A DNA stretch of 64,000 nt from Leishmania donovani (Eukaryota; Euglenozoa; Kinetoplastea; Trypanosomatida; Trypanosomatidae): contig NC_018260.1 of assembly GCF_000227135.1 (NCBI RefSeq), positions 1,080,553 to 1,144,552 on the forward strand. The letters are read 5' to 3'. Numbering within the stretch: position 1 is the first letter of the stretch; every line of letters starts with the position of its first letter. The position numbers were made by a program, and so were the translations under genes. Of the stretch, positions 50,248 to 59,270 are shown piece after piece. The notes under the pieces are model-generated. The model did not search any database, was not told the DNA's origin, and was given only the letters and a program-made list of their open reading frames with translations.

Positions 50248-53200
50248 ATGCTGAGGCCGTCGCCCCTGGCGGACTCTGTTGTCCGCGCTTCCGCGTGGGA
50301 TGACGGCGGGGCGGAGTTCATCTTTGCCGACGGCACCATTATGTCTTTTGTGGACAATATGAACACGTTCGTAGCGGTGCGCAGCAACCCTAGTCCTCGC
50401 GACACGCAGCGGGCAGTGAGTCACGCGGCCCGCCGGCGACAGCAGGAGGAGAGGCGGCAGCGGCTGTCGCCGACAACCGCTGCCGCAGAAGTTGAATATG
50501 TCGACTCGATCGACGACCCCGACGACGATGATGACGATAACCGCGAACTGTGCTTTACAGCCTGGACGCTCAGCAGGGACGTGGGTAAGGTGCGGGCGGC
50601 TCTCCAAATCTTCAACAGCCTCAGCGAACAGCCGCGGCTGCTGGCGTCGCTGCTGCCTTCAGAAATCCCTGCACCTCTTCTCTCGCCTTCCTTGTTGCCA
50701 GCTAGCGCTTCTTCGGTGACACCGGCGTATTCGATGGTGGGATCTTGTGGCGTGTGGCAAGAGTCGGGGCCTCCGATCGACACCCTGTTGCTGGAGCGGC
50801 GCGCTGACCTGTTCCGGCGACACGTCGTGTTTGGCACCGTTCGCGAGTGGATGCCCGTTTCTTCAGCCGCTACGCAGCGGCAGCCAGTGGTTCCAAGCGC
50901 GGCGCGGAACTCTCTACCGGGGCCAGAGTCATGTCTCATAGATGCCACGGCCGCGGCTCCGACTACTCTGGAGCGTGCGGCAGAGTTGAGAGTGGCAGAG
51001 AGCCCACCTGCGCACACAGGGTATGGCGATGATTCGAGTGTCGCGCTCCCCAAGGAAGTGCCCGTTGGCACGGTACTCGAGCTATGGTGTGCTCTGCGCC
51101 GTGTTTGTATGACGGTTGCGGTGCACCGCGAAACCTTCACAGTGCGGTGGCCAGCTCCGGTGACTCGCAGCGATGGATCGCGACTACCGCAGTCGTTTCA
51201 CGCGCGAGACACTGCGGCATTGCATCTGTCACCAGGTTCGCCCAGCTGGTCCTCCTCCGTCTCTCCCCCGGGCTCTGCATCGGCGCCACTGCTGTTCACA
51301 TGCATAGAGCAGACGTTCCCAGTGCGTGATCCACCAGACGCGTGGCGGACGATGCTGCTGCTGGCGCTAGAGCTGGACGCAGAGCTTCCTGGAGCGGAGA
51401 AGGAAAGCAGCGCCCCCAGTGCGGCGCCAGCGTCACCGTCTCACACCAGCGTCGGCGCACTAGGCACAGAGCCCGGCGACAATGTCAGCCGTTCTGCTTC
51501 CTGGCATGGCTGCTTGCCTGAGCCGCACCGCTGGAGTGGTGCGCTGAACCAGCACCGTAACACCAACCCGTGTCGTTTCTCTCGACTGACTGCATTGCAG
51601 GCGGCGCACCTCGCTGCACCGCGGACGGCACGCGCCGTGGACGCGATGCGTGCGCTTCACCCACGTGGAACGCGACTTTGTTGGATGTACGAGGCGAACC
51701 ACTGCGGCGCGAGTCGGGGGAGCCCGTCTGCCGTGTACTGGTGTCTGCGGGAGTCCGCTGAAGCGACACCCATCAAGGGAAACCTCGGCGGCACCTCGAC
51801 GGCGGCGCCGCTTCGGGCTACCGAAGTTGTGGTGTGGGTGGCCGAAGATGGCAGTGTTGTGCGAACCACGCTCGAGGGACAGGGCTACACCGTTAGACAT
51901 CATCGTCTTCACTTGTCATCGTCTGGTGCGATGGCACCAGCGCCGGCTGTTTACCGACTTCAGGCGCACGACATTGCGGCAGCGATGGCGCCAGTAGACA
52001 AGCGCCTGCCATCGACTATCACGCCACTGCGCTGCCACGTTCCCGTGCTGCCCCAGTCAGCGTCAGCAGCCGCGGCAGCCTCTCCGGAGGTGCTTGCAGT
52101 CGCCATCATTGACCCTCAAAGCCTCTACTGCTTGCCAGCGTCCTTGACGGACGGCCTACAACGAGGCTGCACCGCGGCCACCGTCACTCCTGCGTGTGCG
52201 TGCTCTGCCTTGGCGGCGCTCACCGCGATGTTGGTGTCAAGCGAGCAGCGTTTCCCTGGATACATGGACTCGCACTGCAGCGCAACAGCAGGAGCGCTGT
52301 CGCTTGCGTCGCTGGGCAGGGGTGTCACGTGTAAGAGAGTAGCGCCTTTGGAAGCCAACGACGCGGTGCGCCGCCTGCGCTTCGGCCGCTACATCGCCTC
52401 TGTGGTGGACGTCGCCATTCAATTGTCCCAGGTGAACTGCTCCGCCCAGCGTGCGGCTGACGCCGCCAGGCCATCGACAGGCCAGCCACGACGCGCTGCG
52501 TACTGTTGCGCCAGACCGGCAGCGACTTCGCCGTCGTGCTGGTCGCTTAGTGCGCACGGCTTGTCATGCCGCAAGGGAGCCCACTCAGCCGCGGCGACGA
52601 CCACCTCCCGTAGCGCTTCCGCTGCCTCTGTTGTCTACTTGACAAGTCGGCTGGACGGCATCGGCACCTTCACAGCACTCACCAACGGCACCATTCGGGC
52701 CCACTTTGACGATCGCACCCTCCTTACACTCGTCCCCGGCGTGAACGAGATGGACGAAGAGGAGCTGCTGGCGACGTGTGTACTGCGCAACGCCACACGG
52801 TGTACAATGCGCGCGGCGCAGTGCCACCCTGGGCACGCGATGCACCGCTACTTGGCCTACGCGCTCCCGTTTCGTCGATATGTGTACTGGCGGGCTTTAA
52901 ACCCGCGTGAACCGGCTGTCATGGACGGTGGATGTGCTGGGGTCTCGGCCAGCGAAAGACATGCGACAGCGCTGCAGGAGCAACCGCAGCAGCATCAGAG
53001 GCAAAGCCCCAGCGCAGCGGAGGTGGATAGACTCGAACACACCACAGCCCGCGACGACGCTTCTGCGTCACTGGCTGGCATCTCCGCAATGGAGGCAGGT
53101 GTGTCTCTGATGGAACCCCCGCTTGCGGATGAGTCTGCATGTCTTCTGCCGAGCTTGCGGTCGTGTTCCTTGGCCACATCCTTCGGTGCGTCGGGCGACG

Positions 53201-53517
53201 ACGACGAGCGCGTTGCAACCGTGTTGAGCAACGCCGTTTGGGCTCCAGATGTGAAGTATGAGCCACCACACTATCCGCTGCCTAGTGGCCCGACGTGCTC
53301 TCCGCCAGTCTGCCTCTTCACCTCCGATGCCGTGATGTCTCAAGGCACCTTGAGCGACACTTTCCCAGCATGGGGACTGGTAGACACACAGCGAACGATG
53401 CAAACATACTACGACGCCGAAGTAGCCGAGGGTGCGGCGCAGCAGGCCCGACTGCAGGAGCTCCTTGATCAAAACGAGGCCCTGTCGAAAGCCACCCGAG
53501 CTCTTCTGCGCGACTAG
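50248..53517 (+). CDS. Large protein of unknown function with polo-box-like N- and C-terminal segments
   Basis: The protein has 1089 residues from the ATG; a GTG at 50164 only extends the open frame through a T-run typical of UTR. Residues about 16-46 read as a strand-turn-strand unit (DDGGAEFIFADGTIMSFVDN). A similar unit occurs at about 795-860 (GIGTFTALTNGTIRAHFDDRTLLTL), and a weaker one near VWVAEDGSVVRTTLEGQGYTV. The pattern of hydrophobic strand, D/N-G-T, second strand, then D-x-T and a third strand is that of polo boxes and of C5orf34-type proteins. The segments between are long, Ala/Ser/Pro-rich and disordered, with an acidic cluster (DDPDDDDDDN) at about 85-95. The C-terminus is a short coiled coil (EGAAQQARLQELLDQNEALSKATRALL). 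A cytoskeletal, centriolar or basal-body scaffold is possible, but function is not established from sequence. Confidence 0.85.
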   Translation: MLRPSPLADSVVRASAWDDGGAEFIFADGTIMSFVDNMNTFVAVRSNPSPRDTQRAVSHAARRRQQEERRQRLSPTTAAAEVEYVDSIDDPDDDDDDNRELCFTAWTLSRDVGKVRAALQIFNSLSEQPRLLASLLPSEIPAPLLSPSLLPASASSVTPAYSMVGSCGVWQESGPPIDTLLLERRADLFRRHVVFGTVREWMPVSSAATQRQPVVPSAARNSLPGPESCLIDATAAAPTTLERAAELRVAESPPAHTGYGDDSSVALPKEVPVGTVLELWCALRRVCMTVAVHRETFTVRWPAPVTRSDGSRLPQSFHARDTAALHLSPGSPSWSSSVSPPGSASAPLLFTCIEQTFPVRDPPDAWRTMLLLALELDAELPGAEKESSAPSAAPASPSHTSVGALGTEPGDNVSRSASWHGCLPEPHRWSGALNQHRNTNPCRFSRLTALQAAHLAAPRTARAVDAMRALHPRGTRLCWMYEANHCGASRGSPSAVYWCLRESAEATPIKGNLGGTSTAAPLRATEVVVWVAEDGSVVRTTLEGQGYTVRHHRLHLSSSGAMAPAPAVYRLQAHDIAAAMAPVDKRLPSTITPLRCHVPVLPQSASAAAAASPEVLAVAIIDPQSLYCLPASLTDGLQRGCTAATVTPACACSALAALTAMLVSSEQRFPGYMDSHCSATAGALSLASLGRGVTCKRVAPLEANDAVRRLRFGRYIASVVDVAIQLSQVNCSAQRAADAARPSTGQPRRAAYCCARPAATSPSCWSLSAHGLSCRKGAHSAAATTTSRSASAASVVYLTSRLDGIGTFTALTNGTIRAHFDDRTLLTLVPGVNEMDEEELLATCVLRNATRCTMRAAQCHPGHAMHRYLAYALPFRRYVYWRALNPREPAVMDGGCAGVSASERHATALQEQPQQHQRQSPSAAEVDRLEHTTARDDASASLAGISAMEAGVSLMEPPLADESACLLPSLRSCSLATSFGASGDDDERVATVLSNAVWAPDVKYEPPHYPLPSGPTCSPPVCLFTSDAVMSQGTLSDTFPAWGLVDTQRTMQTYYDAEVAEGAAQQARLQELLDQNEALSKATRALLRD

Positions 53518-54566
53518 ATGGGGAGTGGTGAAGGAGGGTGAAGGAGAAAGATTGCAGTGGAGAGGCCGTGGCTATGAAGCACGCGAGTTTTGTGTTTGCG
53601 CATGAGCGCGTGCGTACGCTTTTTTTTTATTGTCACTAGATGCGACTGAACTTCATAGATTCCGCAGAGGAGGAGGGAGAGGGAGGAGAGGCACGCACAG
53701 ACACAGACACAAGCCCCTGTGCCCATTCTCTTCCCATGTGTGTCACTGACCGGCACGAGGTCTTCGCTCTCTGTATGCTCTTTGCTCAGAGAAGACACCA
53801 CCTAAGGAAATCACTGGCTTGCGCCGGTTTACAAGTGCGGCAGCGTCTGGAGCGTGGAATCGATGTGCCTGGGCGGCATGCGTTGTTTCCGTTGCGCCTC
53901 CTGTGCTCACCACTGTGCAAATGGAGAGGAGAGACGTGTGTGTGTGTGTGTGGGGGGGGGGGTCCATGCCCCCTGGCGTGCAAACTAAAACGTGTAGCAG
54001 GCACATTGAAAGGGAGAGACAACGTCCTCCTCACAAGATGCTCACACATGCAAGAGTGGCGGAGGATGTCGTTGGACAGAAGTCTGCCTGCTGCGCAGGT
54101 ATGCTGTGTGGGGTAAAGGCAAGCGGATTTGCTCTATGGGGCAAACGGAACCCCGGAACACCGCGTTGTCGAACGGCGAGGTCACTCATGCCAATGCACC
54201 TCCCCCTTATTCCACGGTTCTCGCTCCCATAGCATATACGTCGTGCTGGTACCCCATCATATGCCGCCTCGTCCGCTGTCCACCGTCCCTACCTCTCTCC
54301 TCTACGCTGCTGTCGCACGCGGTGTTCTCCCTGGTGCGCCGCCCGTCTGCATCAACGGCCTCTCGGCACCCCCTCCTCCTCTTCCTCCCTTCTTTTGTTT
54401 TTGTTTTGCCCGTGAACGGGAGCGGAAGAGACGGTAAGGGCCGTACAGAGAGGCACCGCGTGAAGTCTCTTGACGCGGGGGAGGGGAGAAGAGCGTCAGC
54501 TGCTCAACTCTGCGCTGAAACTTGGTACTAGTTTGACACCTGACGAGCGCACGCACAGCCCCGAGG
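53518..54566 (+). other. Intergenic spacer, no gene seen
   Basis: It holds a T-run (53621-53629), a GT/G-run (53937-53962) and C/T-rich segments at 54280-54305 and 54367-54411. The latter, with a following AG, is the likely splice acceptor of the next gene. Confidence 0.6.
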
Positions 54567-57299
54567 ATGGATTCCCGAGCGTACGACAATACGGCACGTT
54601 TTTCTGCGACGATTCCCTCTTCACGGTCGTTGTCTCTCGCATCCTCATCTGCGAAGGCCACGGCGAACTCGGCAGTGGCGAGGGGGAGCAATAATGGCTC
54701 GCTGCCGCCGAGCAGCGCCGATTTTCCTGCCATTGGCAACTGTGGGGGGCCGTTGGCGGACGACGGAGGCGGTGTCCACAGGAATTATGCAGCTTCCAGA
54801 GTGCTGTTTCCCAAATCGACGACTGCCGCCATGTGGCCGATGCTGATGGCACTCTCCCCGGCAGAGGCCGATCGTGCCAGCGACGCCTCCAGCAGGTACA
54901 ACCAATACTCCTCTCACACCTCCCCTTCCACGGATGCTGCTCTTCCACAGCCACACGGAGGGTCGCCGCTTCACCTTTTGCGCTGCAGTGGGGATCAGGA
55001 GGGGCCGGCCCGTTGCGACAGTGGCGGTGGCTCAGGCCTCGGGCAAGGTGTCCGAGCAGACTCACCCTCATTGGTATTTCCGCTGCCTGTGGTGCCGCAG
55101 ACGCAGTTGTCGCTGTTGCCGTCGCAGCTGAGGCCCACGGCGGAAGAAGCGCGGTCGAACTGGGGGCATGCATGCCAGGCGTCCTTATCTCCGCGCAGCA
55201 TCAGTGGAAATGAGCGCGTGGACAGCGGCACCCCCTCACCTCAACAGCCGCTGCCGCCGCAGCGCATGAAAACGTCGTACGCTGTACACCGTGTGCTACC
55301 CCGCATGGCGCACCCGCAGTTCACCAACAATCCGCACATCTTGTTCCCGCAGCACGGCACATCGAAATCGGGTTCCTCTACCCACACCTCGCAACCCTGC
55401 TCACCGCCTCTGCCACCCCTCAGCAACACCGTAGATGTGGCGGCGGTCCCCTGCGAACCGTCAATGGCTGCTGCCACGATGGACTTGCATCCCATGCGGG
55501 AAAAAGTAAACGGCAATGGCGTCACGTCGCCGCCGCTCTCACAGAAGATTCATCGATCACTACTCCACCAGACTGCTTCTCTGAGCACGCTGGACTTTGT
55601 AGCTTTACCGTCTCGTGCTCAGATGCCGGCAGAACTCACAGAAGCAGAATCGCCCACGCAACCTCCCGAGGCGCTCAGCGCGAAGCCCGACTTCGTGTTC
55701 GACTGCGCCGCCAGGGCCCCCGTAGCGACGATTCCGCTGCTCCTTCCCGCGTCTGCCGCCGACATTGCCGTGGTGCCGTCTACGTCGACCTCATTCTCTT
55801 CGCAGCTGGAGGAGGGCAGTGGACCGCTGCTCGGTGTAGCGATGCAGCAGCGGAAGCCGCACACATTGCTGGCGTCAGCTCTTGCCTTCGCCAATCTGCA
55901 TAACGGCGAAGACAAGAGAAATGTAAGCGGGGCCTTTACGCCCTGTCTTATGGCGGTGCTTTCGCCATTAAACCAACAGCCACGCCACCACCAACACAAT
56001 CAACCTTCCGCAGTGGCGCTTTCCAAGGCGGCGACGCCGGTGATGAGCGGCGGCTACGGTACGCGAGACTTTCAGCGCGGGACATGGGTGTTCCTGCTCG
56101 CCCGCCAGGAGCGCCTAGCGCGCGAGCTACTTGAGGCTGAGGAAACGAGCGAGGCGCTTCGGTGTTTGCCGGCGTCATACGCGGCGTGGCGCACCTACTA
56201 CCGCCATACCTTGGGCAGCGCCGAATGCGGTGCGGTGCACCTGACTAGCAGCACAGATATGGGCATGTCCCTGTCTTCAGGCGTATCCACCGCATTGACA
56301 GCGCAGTTCGCCCCATCCACCATGATGCTGTCCGATACGGGGGACGCGGATGCTTCCTGCGAGGCGACTGATAGCGCATCTCTTTCGCACTGTCGTCTTG
56401 CGGACAAGGCGGAAGGGAAGCAGAAAGGCAAGAAACCACTCACGCTACCCCCACACCCGGCGTTCGCGGTGGCTGCCTACCGGCTTGAACTCCTGGAGAG
56501 CATCCTCGGTGACGAAATCAGGACAGAGGAGGACGAAGCATTTCACGTCTGCCTTGAGAAGCCGTTCAAGTACGAGCATCGACTGCTCACCGTCGGCACG
56601 TTGCCGCTTGAGCGGTTCCTGCGCAGCTGGATCGCCAGTCACCGTGCGCGAAGGCTGCGCCGCGCCCTCCAGCGGAGTAAGGTATGGGACCTGGAGCAGG
56701 AGGCCCGTGCCGCACTACATGCGACGAGCAAAACGCTGCAGCGGCGCTTCCAGCTGATGGTGACGGCTCTTGTCGAGCAAGAGCATTACTACCGCCGCGC
56801 TTTGGAGCTTCTGTACGCGCAGGATGCGGCGTGGACTGGGGTGGTGTTGCTGCGCTTGCAGGAACAGGTCGAGTGCTTCCCACTTGCGTTCGGCGCCGTC
56901 ATGAGTAGAGCGCGCGTATGTGGGCGAATGAAAGGTGCGACCCTGTTCTCCAACCTTGCGCTGGCCGAGCAGGCAATTCGCGAAACGATCAGCGGCGAGG
57001 AAGCACGGCACCGTGCTGCATTCCCGACCGAGCTCGAAATGCGCGGAGTAAGCCGTATGCAAGAACCACAGGCACGCAAGAAACTTGTCGATCGCGAAGC
57101 TGCCGAGCGCGCCGTGGTGCATCAAGTCGTGTGTGCGCTGCAGACTCACTACAGCCTCCGGGAGGTGGATATCGAGGAGGGCATTGAGCGCCAACACTGG
57201 CTGAAGCAGCCGATGCAAAATCGCGTCGATTCCGTCGTTGCGAGCGCAACGCCGCCGCCCCTGCGTCGTGATGTTGTCGCATCCGAGGTGGAGCTGTGA
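54567..57299 (+). CDS. Unrecognised protein: disordered N-terminal half, helical C-terminal half
   Basis: The protein has 910 residues from the first ATG in frame, with high-GC3 codon use throughout. Residues 1-495 are Ser/Pro/His/Ala-rich and probably disordered. From about 496 there is a helical segment (RGTWVFLLARQERLARELLEAEE, then YAAWRTYYRHTL). A second low-complexity stretch follows, with a basic KAEGKQKGKK, and then a long, almost all-helical C-terminal region from about 630 (PAFAVAAYRLELLESILGDEI to the end). That region has many Arg, Leu and Gln residues, including LERFLRSWIASHRARRLRRAL and FQLMVTALVEQEHYYRRALELL. I see no known domain, signal peptide or membrane segment. The helical part may be a protein-binding module, perhaps cytoskeletal; that is only inference. 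Confidence 0.85.
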   Translation: MDSRAYDNTARFSATIPSSRSLSLASSSAKATANSAVARGSNNGSLPPSSADFPAIGNCGGPLADDGGGVHRNYAASRVLFPKSTTAAMWPMLMALSPAEADRASDASSRYNQYSSHTSPSTDAALPQPHGGSPLHLLRCSGDQEGPARCDSGGGSGLGQGVRADSPSLVFPLPVVPQTQLSLLPSQLRPTAEEARSNWGHACQASLSPRSISGNERVDSGTPSPQQPLPPQRMKTSYAVHRVLPRMAHPQFTNNPHILFPQHGTSKSGSSTHTSQPCSPPLPPLSNTVDVAAVPCEPSMAAATMDLHPMREKVNGNGVTSPPLSQKIHRSLLHQTASLSTLDFVALPSRAQMPAELTEAESPTQPPEALSAKPDFVFDCAARAPVATIPLLLPASAADIAVVPSTSTSFSSQLEEGSGPLLGVAMQQRKPHTLLASALAFANLHNGEDKRNVSGAFTPCLMAVLSPLNQQPRHHQHNQPSAVALSKAATPVMSGGYGTRDFQRGTWVFLLARQERLARELLEAEETSEALRCLPASYAAWRTYYRHTLGSAECGAVHLTSSTDMGMSLSSGVSTALTAQFAPSTMMLSDTGDADASCEATDSASLSHCRLADKAEGKQKGKKPLTLPPHPAFAVAAYRLELLESILGDEIRTEEDEAFHVCLEKPFKYEHRLLTVGTLPLERFLRSWIASHRARRLRRALQRSKVWDLEQEARAALHATSKTLQRRFQLMVTALVEQEHYYRRALELLYAQDAAWTGVVLLRLQEQVECFPLAFGAVMSRARVCGRMKGATLFSNLALAEQAIRETISGEEARHRAAFPTELEMRGVSRMQEPQARKKLVDREAAERAVVHQVVCALQTHYSLREVDIEEGIERQHWLKQPMQNRVDSVVASATPPPLRRDVVASEVEL

Positions 57300-58119
57300 G
57301 GCTGCAGGAACAGAAAACTGGGCAACGGGTGCGCGCCCGTCTTCTTCGCTTCTCTTTCGCTGGCGTACACGTACATGCACCGCCGCGCTATGCACATTCA
57401 GAATTATTCCTCCGGGTCTGTGATGTGGCGCACGTGAGTGAGGGCGTTGCTGATGCCCTTCTCTGTGCATGTGCATGCGTTTGTACCGCCTCGCTCGTAT
57501 CTTCGTCTGTGTCACTCCTCTTCCCTTGTTTCTCTTGACGAGGAACCAAGCGAAGAAGCGATCCAACCGACGAACCACAGCGTCGGTCTGTCGGTCTGTC
57601 TCTCTCTCTTCCATGAAACTTTATTTCACATGTACAGGTGTAACACGTCTCTCTCGATGTGGATCTTGCTGCTGTCTCTGAGTTTGCGCACGCACGCACG
57701 TACGTTTGTGTGTGTGTGTGTGTGTCACATCGAGCAGCGAAAACGCTGCGCGAAAAAAAAAACAGCAATGCCCCCCTCCCCCCCAAAAAAAAAGAAAACA
57801 TGCGCTTCCTCAACCTGCACGAACGTGCCGCTGCTCCTGTGTATTAGTTGGTAGGTGGTGAGCGAGAGAGATGCAGGGAGAAATTGTGAGTGCCTCTCTC
57901 TTTCGGACATGAACTTCACGGGGAAGCCAACAGGACGGGAGGATGCCTACCCGGGTTTACTCCGTCTTTTCACAGCATACCGGCCCTATTCAACTTGCAC
58001 AAGCGACAACGTGTGAGCTCGCTTCCCATGATGTGCTGTGTGCTAGTAGAATACGCCTACGTGCGACAGCGACAAGATGCCTTCTTCTCCAGCTGCTCTT
58101 AGAGCTCTCAGTCCCCCCT

Positions 58120-58149
58120 CCACACACACACACACACACACACACACAC
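58120..58149. repeat. (CA)15 microsatellite
   Basis: Fifteen uninterrupted CA units preceded by a C-run. Confidence 0.9.
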
Positions 58150-58383
58150 CGTTGCGCTCTTGTTCCTTGCCCTCTGTCTGTGTGTGTGAATGAGTCTCCT
58201 ACGGATCCCTTTAACGCCTCGCAGAGCTCTCTCCCTCTCCTGCCGCTGTTCGACGGCATCGCGCACACATACGCAAAAACACAAAAAGCTGAAAATATCT
58301 TTGAAAAGAACCCTCGACGACACGCTTTCAGGCGCACGATAGAGCGTCAGTTGCCTTTATCACTAGCTCGGCTGGCGTCGTTG

Positions 58384-58468
58384 CCCTGCTTCGACCATTG
58401 ACTCTTCCCTCTTTCTTTCCCACACTCTCTCTCGCTCCACCGCTTGCTCTCGGTTGTTTGTCGGGCAG
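58384..58468 (+). promoter_or_regulatory. Probable trans-splice acceptor for the UBE2S-like gene
   Basis: A long C/T-rich run (58399-58459) is followed by GGGCAG, with the AG at 58467-58468, 73 nt before the ATG. Confidence 0.5.
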
Positions 58469-58541
58469 CATTTTCATAAAGACGCACGCACACACACACA
58501 CACAGAGTGAGAGAGAAATTGTCGAGAAGTAGGAAGAGGTG

Positions 58542-59270
58542 ATGCCTCTGACGGCGGCTGGCATGCGGACGCTGATGCGTCAGATGCAGGAGGTGCAAGA
58601 GCACCCCGTCGACGGTGTGCAAGTGCGCCCGGCGGACTCGATGAACGAGTATCACTTCGACCTGGACGGTCCGGAGGGGACGCCGTTCGCGGCTGGCCGC
58701 TTTCATGTTGCTCTCATTTTCGACGAGCAGTATCCGGAAGTGCCGCCAAAAGGCTTCTTCCGCACCAAGATCTTTCACCCCAACATCTCCGAGCGTGGTG
58801 ACATCTGCGTGAACGCGCTGAAGCGTGACTGGGCCCCGACGCTTGGGCTGCGTCACATTCTTGTCGTCATCCGCTGCCTTTTGATCGAGCCGAACCCGGA
58901 AAGCGCGTTGAATGAAGAGGCGGGACGACTGATCTTGGAGGAGTACGCAGCATACGAGCGCAAGGCTGCCATGTACACCACTATAAACGCCGCGCGTCCG
59001 AACGGGATGCCGCGGTTCACGCTTCCCGAGGTCCAGGCGGAGAAGGCGTCCAGCTTGGTCACGGCGGATGCCTCGGCTCCCGTAGCTGGGGAGAGCGGCG
59101 CCAGCTCCACCACCGCTGCTGCCTCAGCATCTTCCATGGCAAACGGCAGCACACCATCGACTGCCACACGCAGGCTGACCCTGTCGGAGGCGAACTGCCA
59201 CCCAGGTGCAGCCACAGCGGCCGAGAAGGCCGAGAAGTCAAAAAAGAAAGCGCTGCGCCGCATCTGAGCG
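58542..59270 (+). CDS. Ubiquitin-conjugating enzyme E2, UBE2S-like
   Basis: The frame ends at the TGA at 59265-59267; the three bases beyond it are non-coding, and the protein has 241 residues from the ATG at 58542. Residues about 5-155 are the UBC fold. The segment FHPNISERGDICVNALKRDW carries the catalytic Cys, C89, with the HPN motif before it. The following GLRHILVVIRCLLIEPNPESALNEEAGRLILEEY is very close to UBE2S, including the PNPESALNEEAGRL signature, and unlike UBE2D, UBE2N or UBE2M. After a Ser/Thr/Ala linker the tail is basic (EKSKKKALRRI). In UBE2S the C-terminal LRRL peptide docks on the anaphase-promoting complex, where the enzyme extends Lys11-linked chains. Its near-identity here suggests the same partner in mitotic proteolysis. 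A preceding GTG at 58539 is not needed. Confidence 0.9.

Larger units (their letters stand above)
57300..58541 (+). other. Intergenic spacer before the UBE2S-like gene
   Basis: No gene is seen. It contains a GT tract (57708-57725), adjacent poly-A and poly-C runs (57753-57793), a (CA)15 tract (58120-58149) and the splice-acceptor tract. Confidence 0.6.
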
